A stretch of DNA of 64,000 bases from Lunularia cruciata (taxonomy: Eukaryota > Streptophyta > Marchantiopsida > Lunulariales > Lunulariaceae): positions 72,208,552-72,272,551 of the forward strand of contig OX419756.1 in assembly GCA_948567375.1 (NCBI GenBank). The letters are read 5' to 3'. The notes under the pieces were generated by a model that saw nothing but the letters and a program-made list of their open reading frames with translations, was not told where the DNA came from and did no database searches. Positions 39,460 to 51,285 of the stretch are shown piece after piece; within the stretch, counting starts at the first letter, position 1; every line of letters begins with the position of its first letter. A program made the position numbers and the translations under genes.

Positions 39460-39733
39460 TCTGCACTATTTACAAACAAATTATGGAGAATAATGTAAAT
39501 AGTGACCCATCATAGGAGATTTGAGTTTCTTCTAGGATCATCTAATTGCACTCTCATTTCTCTGAGAGAATGCCATCAAAATTCCAGTATAATGCTTATT
39601 CACTACTCTGGTCCAAGCAAGACATTTATTGAAAAATGACTTTTTTGAGGTTCTAGGCTCCTTGAAAGAAGGGACTAAATGTCTCATGGAAATATATTAA
39701 GAATCCACTAACACGAATTTATGCTTCTCAAGC
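39460..39733 (-). pseudogene. PIF/Harbinger-type transposase, C-terminal fragment
   Basis: One minus-strand frame with a single stop reads KHKFVLVDS, then HLVPSFKEPRTSKKSFFNKC and LAWTRVV. After a frame change it continues with VQLDDPRRN and IYIILHNLFV. The order 'LVDS.Y', 'P.....FN...A..R.V.E...G.LK.RF' and 'LHN' matches the end of the DDE nuclease of PIF/Harbinger elements. A stop, a frameshift and missing N-terminal parts make it dead. Terminal inverted repeats were not found. Confidence 0.55.
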
Positions 39734-40582
39734 AAACCAGTGTCTTTCCTTTAATTCAGATCTGACCATAGAGGAAACTTTTTCAAACATGCCATATCAT
39801 AGCAAGAGCTGAGCATTCTTTTAATTCCCATCCCATTCTAAATCTTTCAATAGCATTCCAAATCAATCCAATGAGATCCAGTAAACACTCTCATCACATA
39901 ATAACATGACTATAACTAAAACAAAACATATAAACCATTTTACCACATTTCATACCACAAAACAACAATTCTCATTCTCACTTCTTGCAAAATGGATGAT
40001 CCTTCTTCTATTGTCACACGACACTTGGCCGTTGATAGAATTAAATCCTTTCTTGCAAAAGCATATCTCCTTGTCCACACTCAATTTGTGTCAAAGTCAA
40101 AATATAGTCCCATCCACTAAACACACACAACCAAGAAACCCATTTAAAGCAAAAGTAGAAATGATCCTTAACCTCTCCTCTTTTCCAGACCACTTCACCT
40201 CCTTGCACAAGGTAGTTATGATTACAATTGTGATGCATCTAGTGAATAAAACCACAGATTTTGCACTAATCTCCCATAGGTTTAAGCCTCTTGCCACACT
40301 TACTCCGTTGCCATGATGTCCAAACCTGTCAAGTTTAGTGCAACTTGAATTCAAATAGGAGACTGGGACTTGTAAGATGCATTTTTAAATATCTATGATC
40401 TTGTATTGCATTCACCAAAGCTTGAAACAAAAACAAATCCATTCTTGTGAGATGGCTAAAGGCAAATACACAAAATTGTTTTTAAAACTAACTCATTGCT
40501 TCTTGCACATTGGACCTCTCTTGCAAAAGCCAGGATTCCAAGGTATAATTCCACCACTTTGTTTATGATTTCTCATATAGAA

Positions 40583-40682
40583 TCTATTGGAGCCTAGCCC
40601 CATTTTACCATTTTGTCTCTCCCTTATATAGCTTGATGGGGTCTTCCCATCCTTCGTGTTCTCTATGCGGTCGCCTTATTCC
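40583..40682 (+). repeat. LINE 3' tail, copy 3
   Basis: This is nearly the same as the 15068-15185 tail: tattggagcctagccccattttacc, gcttgatggggtcttcccatcc, then ctatgcggtcgcc. No coding part is attached, so it is an extremely truncated copy. Confidence 0.6.
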
Positions 40683-41917
40683 ACCACTTTGTAATGATCT
40701 CCATTGAATCTTTCTCCTTGTCGAAGCTCCAATCAATCCATTTTTGAGTCAAGAAAGTCATTCTCAACTTCTCTCAAAATCACACTCATAAGTTTTGCAA
40801 TTTTATAGAGGAAAATTTGCTTGCTAGTGTAAGGTATCTTTGCAATGATTCAACTTTGCAAATATCCAAGTGGTGAACAAAGAGAACTTGAGATAAACAA
40901 TTCCTTGTAACTGAATAGTGCAAAAGGAGTGTTAGCTACAAAAAGGAAATAGGAACAAAGAGAGGAAGAAGAAGAAGGAGTGCAAACGTAGGAACAAAGA
41001 GAGGAAATAAGAGGAAGGAGTGCGAGGGCCATAGTACTACAAAAGAGGAGTGCAGGCTAACAGGTTAAGTAATGCAAAAGTGATAGGAGTCCCAATAATT
41101 TTATTCATGAACAACAAATCCCTTAGGTGAAGTAACGAGAATTAGATAGAATCCTCAAGGTGAACTCCATAGGAGTCCCTGTGACAAGTAGTATTACTAC
41201 AATCAATTGTTATCATATACAATTCATAAACAACAAATTCTTGTAGTGGTGATGGAGAACTCCGTTTACTCAAGCAAAAATGAGCTAATACTTTGGTGAT
41301 AAGGATAATAAAGAGGTGATGGAGAAGCACAGATCTTTGAGCGTTTGGAACTAGAACTAATACTTGAGGTTTCAATAGAAGAAAATTCTCCAAAATGTAG
41401 GATTAATAAGAAATTTAAATTTACATTAGCAGGAATTTCTTTTAAAAAATTAAACGATTTATTAGCATGATCTTAATCAACGGGGTCTTAATTAGCAATT
41501 AAGATGGACGGCAATATGCAAAGTGCACCAGATCACCGTAAACATCCAAGGGTCATGGTTTTGATTTCCCGTAACATCTGTACGATCATTGGTTGGAGCA
41601 CCAACATGCCAATTTTCACTTCTTGATCTTGTTGTCCGTTAACTCTTTCCAAGTTACCCGTTAATGACCTTATGGAACCTTACAATCCCGAATAAAGCTC
41701 ACTTTGAAACCCCTACTATCCAACAAAGAAATCACGTGGTGGTATTTATGGGAAGTAAAATGGCGTCGGGGGTTTCAATATGAGGATTTCGATTCCCATA
41801 AGAAAGATTTACATACGATCTGATCTATAGGATATCCATAGATTATTACCGTGTGTGTGTGAGAGGTGCTGTTTATTACGGACGTAAAAATTCATGGGTG
41901 ATGAAAAAGTGACCTAG

Positions 41918-41957
41918 TAACCTTTACAGAGGTAGGGGAGTACCTCTGTAAAGGTTA
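41918..41957. repeat. Perfect 17-bp hairpin
   Basis: Arms taacctttacagaggta and tacctctgtaaaggtta surround the six-base loop ggggag. A third partial copy (ggttacagaggt) follows at 41962. There is no T-run and no adjacent gene, so it is not an evident terminator. Confidence 0.8.
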
Positions 41958-42756
41958 ACGGGGTTACAGAGGTCCCCTAGACCTTCATGCCCGAAACATC
42001 AGACCGAAAAATCTGCCACCGAAAATTAGTCTAAACCCTATTACTTTACGGGCACGTTCATGTAATTTTTTTGTATGGGACCTCCTGACAGAGAATTTAT
42101 GGGACCTGAGATTTCCCGTAAGTTCTCGAATTGAAACCCCTGAGTGTTCACGTCCGCCCGCAGATCTCAAAATAGCGTTCACGTGCACATTTCACATATA
42201 TTTTAATTTCTGGCACCTCAATTTGAGAGGGAGGAAGACATTGATCACGAATATCATGACTAGTAAATATCGAAGGCTACGGGTCTTTACCCGTACAAAA
42301 ATTTGAAGTACCCCTCCACATCCTACCCGTAAAATTTTTGCATGATACCCATAATTTTGTTTAGGGAAAGGCATTATTTTTAAACCCCCATTGTACAAGA
42401 ATACACGACAGACAAAGCATGAGTTCAAGCCTCCTATGACTTTTAGAAACGCACGAGTATTACACAAAATGCGGAGATTGGTGGTAGCGTTTTAGCATCG
42501 TAAGTGTCCTTAAGAGTGTTCTCTCATGCGATGGCTATTCTTGATTCTCTACCACTGGAGCACCATCTCGCCTCCTTTGCATGTTGACCTTGGTAAGATA
42601 GACCTGAAACTCCACTCATGTTTCTTTATGCTTCCTATGTTTGTTTTCTCTCGTGGGAGCTTTACATCCCGAGAGAATTGAGGTTCATGGCCGATGCTGG
42701 TGCACGTGGTCGGAGAAAATGGTGGCCCAGAAAAGAGAAAAGAGATTCGGGAACTG

Positions 42757-42782
42757 CATACACGAACGAACGAACGAACGTA
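42757..42782. repeat. (CGAA)n microsatellite
   Basis: About five uninterrupted tetranucleotide units of the acgaacga type occur here. The flanking sequence from 40.7 to 43.3 kb has no recognised gene. Confidence 0.8.
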
Positions 42783-43349
42783 GCCATGTCGCATCCACGA
42801 CAGTAGGTTTTGTGAAAATGAGCCCCGATTCTGTCAATGACTGTATCTGTTTTTCTTCTGTGTAAAACTGTCGGCATATGTTAATGGGTGCAAAGCAGAG
42901 GCAGCATGCAGAAAGCTCATGGGCGAAAAGGTGACTTTACAGTGTAAGCTCTTTCACCAATCTCATCTACTTTGCATCCCCCAAAAGAGAGATAACATCC
43001 TAATACTGTTGTTCCACGGTACAGATCGAATGACGGAATTGCGATCGGATACTCCTGTCGTGGAGATCTACCGATCGTCAGTGGAATAGAGTCGGGACGA
43101 GGTAAAAACTCACGATCGAACTCTGGGGGGGTTGAAGTAAGTACAGTATAAAGCCTAAAAGTTGAGATGGTGGGGTGTCTATGATTGACAAAGTACTGAA
43201 AAGTACACGGAGTTGGTTCGACATGACATTAGTTTTCGCATCTGCGACTGGAGCTTGCAGTTTTAGGAGCTGAGGGCTGTCCAGTATAGTAGATAGGGGA
43301 AAAAGTGAAAGATTATGGCACACGTCTGGAGGAAGTGTACATGCCTGCA

Positions 43350-44060
43350 TCAGTGGAAGTTCCATCGATGAAGCCTGGGGTAGAATCTGGTGTTCCATAA
43401 AAGGCTATGATGCCTTTGACAAGCAATCAGAAGCACAAGTATCACGAGGATCAATTCTCCGACCGCAAGGAAGCCTGTCAATCGGCGAGATGCGTTCATC
43501 AGTTTGGTCAGTAAACTGATTAGGAGCTGTGTGGTGCCGAGGTCGTCACAGAAGTAGTAGTTTCCACTGACAAGGATCAGGGCTTCCTGGGAGTGGAAAT
43601 CGTGATCCAGCCATGTCTTATCCAGGTATATGTTTGCTTTCTGAAAGAAGCGCTTGGTAGAGCTCCAGAGCTGTGTAAAAGTCCCGACTCTCTCGTACTA
43701 CTCAGTCTGCACAATTCTCATTTGTCGCCATATCCGACTCATGTCGATAGCATCTAGACTTTCTGGAAGCGTCGTCCAGATGATGCTGCCACACAAACGC
43801 ACACGTACACGAGACGCTGGGCTCTTTTGGCCGAGTTGAAACAGATGCGATTGTTTCGTCAATGAGGAGTGAGAGAAAGATATCCATGTCTGCTCTTAGC
43901 TGTCAGTTCCAAATCCGTTTATATCTGTATACTTCCCAACATCAAGACATGCTAGCGACCGAAATCCCTCGGGAACGGGTTCTTTATACTACTCCCATTT
44001 GATAAGCGCCAGCGTATCCAGTCTTTCAGACCTAGTCAGACATCGACGTCCCGTGCAGAT
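43350..44060 (-). pseudogene. Degraded or split reading frame with a C-terminal membrane helix; unrecognised
   Basis: A single minus-strand frame runs about 230 codons with only three stops (TAG, TAA, TAG). It contains FRSLACLDVGKYTDIN, GSIIWTTLPESLDAIDMSR, LDKTWLDHDFHSQEALILV and GNYYFCDDLGTTQLL. It then has a hydrophobic helix, GFLAVGELILVILVLLIAC, near the end. The last 96 codons (43640-43350) follow a good acceptor. The text reads like real protein, so it is either a pseudogene or a gene whose introns I could not place. I do not recognise the family. Confidence 0.45.
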
Positions 44061-44741
44061 ACGACTTCAAATTTTCGAAATGTGAAATCGAGTGAAACAT
44101 CTGGAGGCAATTTGCTCAGAAATTTAGCAGGCTTCACAGGTCTACGGAGCTTAGTATCAATATCAGTGGAACTGCCTCACAACGAGAAGGTATCTGAACG
44201 GCATGGTCAGCGGAATTGTCGATTAGAGTTGCTTAACGAAATTGAACTTGAAAATTTTAAACAGTGCCCCAAAGTAGACCAGTGACAATATCACGTTGTG
44301 TCCATAACTGTTCAAGGAGAAAGTAACGCAGATTACAGCATAAGTCCTTTCCTTGTCAATTGAGGTCGGACCAGTTGGACCAAGCTCGCGTCAAACACTT
44401 TGACAAGTCTGAGCGTGAAAAGGGACTCCTCGACACCAATAGTGATCTAGGTTCTTATCTTCACACCTGTGGACACTTAGCGATTGCCAGGTAGAGATGT
44501 ATCCATCAAAGTAGGACACCTACGTGATTATCCTCACATGAACGTAGGGTGGATCAGCAGCGTGTGTTGGAGGGCTGCATCTTCCTTCCTCATCTTTCAG
44601 GAGCATGAATTCTTCAAAGTAGACCGAGTCACTGCAAATGTGCAGAAAATGGTTTGTGTTCGTTGCGTAGTTTATACAGATAGCAGGGGCAGAAGATACT
44701 ACGCATGATCTCTCCTATCTGCGGTTTCGATTGCGATTGAA

Positions 44742-45100
44742 TACACCATTGAATAACCACGGAGGCAATAAGCTTCTCTTGTTCGTGATCAAAGAACGCA
44801 AGCACGGCAGAGATCAGAGAGATCCTGTTTGTATGGGCACATCTGTTAGTATTTTGCTATACCATTGAATAACTAGGAAGGCAATAAGCTTCTCTTGCTC
44901 ATGATCAAAGAACGCAAGCATGGCAGAGATCAGGGGGATCCTGTTGGATGAGCACATCTGTTAATTACTATTTTGCTAAACCATGGAATAACTAGGAAGG
45001 CACTAAGCTTCTCTTCTTCATGATCGAAGAACGCAGATACGGCAGAGATCAGAGAGCCTGTTTGTATGAGCACATCTGTCAGTCGCTATTCTGCAGAAAT
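44742..45100. repeat. Three tandem ~120-bp units
   Basis: accattgaataac, ggaaggcaataagcttctc, catgatcaaagaacgca and ggcagagatcag recur at about 44742, 44861 and 44982. The third copy is the most diverged. The function is unknown. The array abuts the possible minus-strand coding remnants at 45100-45460. Confidence 0.75.
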
Positions 45101-45470
45101 CATGGATAGACCTAGAACAAAGGTTGGACCCGCCACATAATATGTCTTTCTCCTTCGCAGTCAAGACTCCGGCTCTCGACTGATACGGGTAGTCATGGAA
45201 TCCTTCAAGGGACAGTAGTGACAAGTTGAAAGGGCATAGTTTACCAACTTCTTCGCGAGTTTACCACCACAATACTTTAATGTTTCATCAACCAAGTGTA
45301 AAGAGTCATCCTGCACTACATAGGTCACATTGTTCAACCTAAATTCTCTCATTCCAAATGTCGGCTCGATTGGAAATATAAGAGGTAGAGGCATAGATCA
45401 ATATGCTCTCATCTTCAGTCGATTCTATCAAAATCTGGTACTCCAGGTCACGTGTGTTTGCAAGCTCGGT
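45100..45470 (-). pseudogene. Weak coding remnant, minus strand
   Basis: Minus-strand frames contain VQDDSLHLVDETLKYCGGKLA (frame at 45394-45161) and, in a second frame, LIESTEDESILIYAST and LLSLEGFHDYPYQ. The composition looks coding but the frame changes. It may belong to the same decayed gene as the 43350-44060 frame. No family is recognised. Confidence 0.25.
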
Positions 45471-46933
45471 TTGTTGATGCTCCTTAACAACTACTCTTTC
45501 GTAAGGCAGTTCTCCTCAATCCTATCTCACGTGTTTTTCCATTTTCCACGATTACTGATCTAAGAAAATACTCCTTCACGACAAAGCTGCGCTACCTTTA
45601 GGTCTTTCTTAAACTCAAATCTCTTTTCTGCGATAACATCACTTTCCACCCAAATAGACGGCCTGTAACAACTTTAATGACTTCATGATATAGACATTCC
45701 CTCGAGTTGGGCTCTCACAATCAACCGCAACGTAACAGTACTCGCAATCACGCGCATGCACAGGCTGCAACTAAATTTGTTCCTCCGCATGGCCTACTTA
45801 TGAACCGTTACAAGTTACAAGTTGAGACGTAAAACCTGGACCGCCATGGGATGACGTGGTATATTTCATGCTAACGCGAGTTATTCCAGCCATCAGCGTT
45901 ACCGAGTCAACAGTAGTTTCATCCAAGTGCACCAGTAGTCCTTTTGGTATTGAATCCTAACAATCACCTCCGGTTGCTCTAGTTCTTTTGATTTGTTGAT
46001 TTGGGATCCGAAAGATGTGCGAAACTTTGGGATGGCAAACATGACCTGCGCACCAACGAACAAGAGACCAAACAGCCAATAGAAGTATATTCAATCCGAG
46101 GAGCTAAATCATTCAGCACACCATTGCATCAACCGGATGTGAAACCGCGGTCGCCTTCTCGCCGAAAGAGGTGAAAACCTTCACTGCATATGGATTGAGT
46201 ACGGAGCACGCATGTCAGGAGCAGGCAGCATCCCAATCCCTCCCTCCATCCATTATGGAACGAAATCGCACTCTCCTGGATGTCTGAACATATCTTCCAA
46301 CCCAGTACACGACAACTACTTTAGTGTCTGATTTTGACTTCGGGGGATCCCTGGATGGACCCGCTCCTCTCGGGGTCCCACAGAGGGTTAGTGAAGTGAA
46401 ATGAAGAGGTTGGCTTAGCGGCAAAGTAACTTAACTTGAAGGAAGGGGAGGTGGTTCCAAGCAGGAGGGGTAAAAGGATTATCGAGGAACAGGACTGTTG
46501 CGCGAACAGAAAGCTACTCTCTTCCTCTTTCCATCTCCTTCTTGAACCAGCTCCTCGGGGGCTGTGGGGGACATCTCATTGTCACTTCCTCTCTTTCTCT
46601 ATCCCTCTTCAAGGTGCTGCTGCCTCTAGTCGGGAACGGAAAGAGCGGGAGGAGAGCTCGTCTGAGCAGTTGGTTTCCAGGAGGTCCTAGAAGTCGTTGT
46701 CTCTCATTCGATCTGCTTCGTGTACTTTTTCTCTGGCTTCCTCAGCGTCGATGATCTGTGTGCACTGTGACGAATCAATCCTGCCGACTCATGTGAGAGT
46801 GAGGTTGAAGGTTTTATTGGCGAATTTCCTCTCACAGCAGCAGGGCTTTATCTCGGAGGAGTAAGTTGTTGTTGTCGGGAGCAGGAAAAATTTTTCACGC
46901 AACCCTAAACAGAGCGAAGAGAAGGGGAGACTC
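45471..46933. other. Intergenic and upstream region of the ARF-family gene
   Basis: I see no recognisable gene. The last 450 bases become pyrimidine-rich (for example ttcctctctttctctatccctc near 46586), typical of a plant promoter or 5' UTR. No clear TATA box was assigned. Confidence 0.4.
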
Positions 46934-47933
46934 ATGGGGCAAACAATTGGTGTTCTTGATTGCATCTATGAGAATATGCTCGAGAAGTATGGACCTTGGC
47001 AGCGTCGTGTTCTGATGGTCGGCTTGGATAATGCTGGTAAGGCAATCTGTGTAGTTTCAGTGGTCAATGCTTTCATTTTTGTCAAGCGTAGGTCGGTCCT
47101 TTCGCACCTTGCACTTTCTCATATTCAACTCTCGGATGTTCATTTTGTCCCTCAGGAAAGACAACGGTACTGTTTACGCTGAAGTCTCGAAACGGGGAGA
47201 AACCTGCTTCTCCTGCTCCTAATACAATGGGATATAACGTAGAAATGGTACGGCACCAAGGCATAATGTTCAGCTTATGGGATCTTGGAGGTCACTCCAC
47301 AAACCGCGTTGCCTGGTTGCAATTGCTACCTGACACCCAGGTGAGCGCTACTCGCCATTTGGATGATTGTGGCATGTGATTTCTCGCGGAAACTGTTTTC
47401 TGCAGGAAATAGGTATGACAATTTGTTGAAGGCGTTTGTAGGGCCTTTGGAGTTGTTCGCTGATGCGCTACATTGATCTCTGCATGCAGGGGCTTATATT
47501 CGTTGTGGACAGTAATGATAAGAAAAGAATTGCAGAAGCACGAGATGAGCTTCACAAGTTGCTGAAGAATTCCGAGCTGTCGGGGGTGAAACTGCTCGTA
47601 CTTGCTAACAAACAGGATCTCGATGATAAACTCTCAACCGACGAGATTACCGAAAAACTGCAGTTGCGAACTTTGCCTTTTGATGTGTGGTGGCACATTC
47701 AGGAGTGCTGCGCTACCAGCGGAGAGGGTCTTAGCCAGGGTATGGATTGGCTCGCATCTGCGCTTGCTAACCCGCAAGTGACAGATCTGATACAACCTCT
47801 TTACGATTATAGAATCCACCAACGAGCGGATGCGTTGGACGAGTACCAACGAGCGCTCACTTCTGATGATGTAACCACTTCCCAAAAATCTGCCAAAGGT
47901 ACATCAGAAGCGTCATTCAACCTATTTGATTGA
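46934..47933 (+). CDS. ARF-family small GTPase with divergent switch II and C-terminal extension
   Basis: Exons are 46934-47036, 47156-47340 and 47490-47933, giving 243 residues. All borders are GT-AG and in phase. ARF-family GTPases recruit coats and effectors to membranes. Gly2 after the start Met allows myristoylation. The P-loop is GLDNAGKTT (30-38), the switch I Thr lies in NTMGYNVE (58), NKQD is at 136-139 and CATSG at 169-174. Switch II is WDLGGHSTN instead of the usual WDVGGQDK, so the position of the catalytic Gln holds His81. The following RPLWRHY-type stretch is also changed. About 50 residues follow the normal ARF C-terminus, against a usual length near 181. It is probably an ARF-like paralogue with altered GTP hydrolysis. 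The last step is inference. Confidence 0.85.
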
Positions 47934-49304
47934 GCTGTAACAAATTTGTGTATCTGTTGAACAGGAAATGGCACCTTTTCATGTGTTAGTTTTGAATCTC
48001 CCTCAGATTGATATTTAGAAGAGCTATTGCGGGAATGGCTGGTATGTAAGTAAACGTCTCGAGCTCAGTAGCGCACTTGGTTAAGCCCGGTCTATAAAAC
48101 AACGGTGCAAGGATGGTCACTTGCGCTCATGCATATGCTCCTCCCAATGTTTTCAACGGAAGGTAGCATAGTCGTGAAGCGGGTGAGATCGCGATTGAAC
48201 GTCCTTTCAACATAGAAGAGGAACTTTCTTCCACGCGCAAAGAGCAATGAGAGGCATAGGTTGCTAGGCAGATACTGTCGACAGTCACTTTCGCCCCATC
48301 ATCGATACTTCGTATATAGTTTAACTTTTGCACAGAAACAGGTTTTAGGTTTGATCATCATAATTGGACATTGTAAATAGAGTAGTTCTGGCTCTGAGCT
48401 CTGAATCCATCCTAGAATCATTCACTTGTATTTAGTAGAATAGTTAGTTTTGGAGCACGGTGGACCAGATAATTTTCCTTGTTAGGTCTCATGCGTATCT
48501 TTCACGGTCAATTTTCAACACAAACAGTTTTTTCGTCAGTTGTCTAGTCTAGGCAAGAAAGTTGGTAACGAATGATAGGTCACAAAGAGAGGTGGATTTT
48601 TTTCGTTCTTGGACTCCTCCGCAAATCAAGAATAAAGGGAATAAAGAAATTCGCGGAGGTATGTGGACCTGTTCTATCAAGTTGTGTCCGACTTGAATTC
48701 TGCAGTGGATGAGCTGTTATTTCTTCAGATAATGATGTCACTTGCTTTCTTGCATCACTTTGGATCACTCAGCTCATTGACGCACAATTGGTGGCTTGAG
48801 TCGCATCGCCTCCTAATATAATCATTACCAGCAGACAGGACCTTAGTACATCCGAATGGCTCTTTGCAGTAAGGTCCAAGTACTTGAGTGGATGATTTTG
48901 GACTTGAATCCCGCCAGCATTGTATTCATTGTAGCTTTGCTAGAGTTATCTTCAATCCGATTGCCTCAGTCGAACTGAACAATCTTGTTTTCTCTTGAGG
49001 CTTGATGACTACGGACTGAATATCTGGAGCTCTCGATTTCTCCTGGGCCTTGATGACGATGATTGTGCACACTCAGCATATTATTGTTCCAACCTGAATG
49101 TTAACTACCGAATACATCGGTCCTACCCGGAAGTGTTAGGTCCAAGAAGGTTCGGATAGAGAGGTGATGTCTTAGTGTTCAGAAGTGCAGTGCACTGGCG
49201 CGCTGCACCCTAAGATGGGGTCGGCGATTTAGCACTGCAGCAAACAAGAGTTCGAGGACTGCACCGCACCGTGGATATTTTCTACTCGTGCAGATACGAA
49301 GCGT

Positions 49305-49379
49305 AACTGCAGATCACTCCTGTGTATATCATACACAGGAGTGATCTGCAGTTGGTATACACAGGAGTGATCTGCAGTT
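49305..49379. repeat. Perfect 23-bp palindrome plus a direct third copy
   Basis: The arm at 49305-49327 is the exact reverse complement of 49331-49353 across the loop atc. The right arm is then repeated exactly at 49357-49379. Each arm includes the core ctgcagatcactcctgtgta. There is no adjacent gene. Confidence 0.9.
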
Positions 49380-49849
49380 GGTAGTGCTGTGGTAAGGCAT
49401 TCGGTCAGAGAATCTAAAAGGTCTTACAAACTGAAAACTTGTGGATTCAAGCGACAGAACAATGTCTGGAAAGCGCTAACGGGCACCGCTAAAGCTTGTA
49501 GGGAAGACCATTCCTGGACACACCTTACAGTCTAAAACCATGACAATCCCCATCGACTGGACAAAAGACTGCCGCTGAGTGCTTGATACTACACGCATTA
49601 TCCTTATCTACTTTAAACATCATCAAATGGTGGGGACCCCTCAAGCAACGAGTGAACATCCTCAGGGGTTACCCTCCTCTTGAATGTTGTGAGGGCGGAC
49701 TAACGCGAACTATCATGAGCTACGGAGTAATGCCGACTGCCGTAAAATCTCCACGCAAGGAAAGAGAGTACCTGGAGAGAATCGGATAAGGTGCACTTTC
49801 ATGCGAAGGATGCTGTGTAACTTGATTTTACGAAACTTCTGCATCTTGT

Positions 49850-50046
49850 GAGTTGGGAGTATATCTCTGTCTGCCATGTTACCCAAACTCTGAGTGCCGA
49901 ACTATCTGTGCAGTAGTAAGGATTCCAGGTCTTGATTTGGTCTTCCGCACCTTTGAGTATGCTAATGTATTTGAGAGTTCGAGTACATCTCTGAATGCCA
50001 TGTTAGCCAAGCTGTGAGTGCCAAACTATCTGTGCAGTAGTAAGGT
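49850..50046. repeat. Two-copy ~75-bp duplication
   Basis: gccatgtta.ccaa.ct, tgagtgcc.aactatctgtg and cagtagtaagg occur near 49875 and again near 49997, about 122 bases apart. Non-coding. Confidence 0.65.
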
Positions 50047-51285
50047 CGGTCTCGCTAATATATCTGACCACTGAAGTGATAATAATGGGTGTTGTGGCAA
50101 TTTATATGTCTGACTAGAGTCAAAACGGAAAGCGTTACAGTAAGGCGATACACCACAGCTGGTCATTAAGCAAAGAGCAGAAGTTGGATTCTCTGCAGTC
50201 AGGAAATCGCTTCTGTACGGGCCACAAGAACAACTAGTACTGCTTGACAGAGTAGATCTTCCGAAATGAGCTTCTGGAAAGTGCTACGATTCCAACCGAG
50301 GTTTAGTGTACAGTACTTCACGCTCAGACTTACAGTACAGCAGTCATGTACACTGTAGTGTCAATTACAAAAGTCGAGTCAAAGCACTGAAATCATTTAA
50401 TACTGAGTGAGTCATCACACGAGCTTACCCACACCTGAAATGTTTCGCTGGGTGCAAGAGTTTTCGTCCAATCAAGCCCGTTAGGCAAGAGTCTCATAGA
50501 GTTCGATTCTCCAGACACCACACTTTCTCCTGGTTTGGAGAATCAGTCCAGATTGTATTCGAGATTTGAGATTCGTATTTTGGAAGTGCGAACACGTTTG
50601 TTTCACAAGACCATAAGTGCGAATTTTGTCATATGACATCTGTTAACTGGTACTTCGTCGTTGGTCGTCGCACATGTTGTTGCCCTTTATCGCTTCATCG
50701 TGGCTCCGTCATCTTAAAACTTCCAATAGGTTGGGATATTTAGTTCTCGTCAAATGCGCTCATCGTCCGTTTTCATCTTTTCCTCTCCTGTTAGAACAGC
50801 GGAATTTCGCCTGGATGTCCTGTGACCATATGAGACATCGTACGTTGCGCTGGTCAAGACCTTTCTTCCTCTTCAGTGGAAGGAATTCAACTCACGAACT
50901 ACTGTCTTCTCATGGCAGGCCCCCTTGAGCGCAAATATGTGAGCAAATCCACACGAACTGCTGAGCAAACAACCCTCGAGGGGCTGTATCTGGAACACAC
51001 TTGTTCCTGTAGACAACCTAGCTTCTCTAACGAGCCGCGGTCATCATCCAAGTCCTCCAGTCGACAATTCCAAGAAAAGGTGGTGACAAAAAGACATACT
51101 GATACGTCAATCATCAAGATATTCAATGGGAAAAACGTGCCCAAATGAGGAACCGAACCAGCGCATACACGCATATTCATTTTATTAGACAAAATACTAA
51201 TTATTAAAACGCGGGCGGGATCAGACGTTGCTAAAATGGTACACTAGTAGATTCGAATCGTTCCCTAGGTTCTCATAAAGAGAAA

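Larger units (their letters stand above)
47934..51285. other. Intergenic
   Basis: No gene is supported. It contains the palindrome at 49305-49379 and a two-copy duplication at 49850-50046. Open frames of 60-97 codons occur on both strands but have no motif or splice support. Confidence 0.5.

Noticed and set aside
48070-48120. tRNA D-arm-like word tagcgcacttggttaagc
   Set aside because: No B box and no pairing arms follow at tRNA spacing.
49354-49450. tRNA-like stretch (tagtgctgtggtaaggc ... ggattcaagcg)
   Set aside because: It looks loosely like A and B boxes, but the B box is poor and no cloverleaf or acceptor stem can be drawn.
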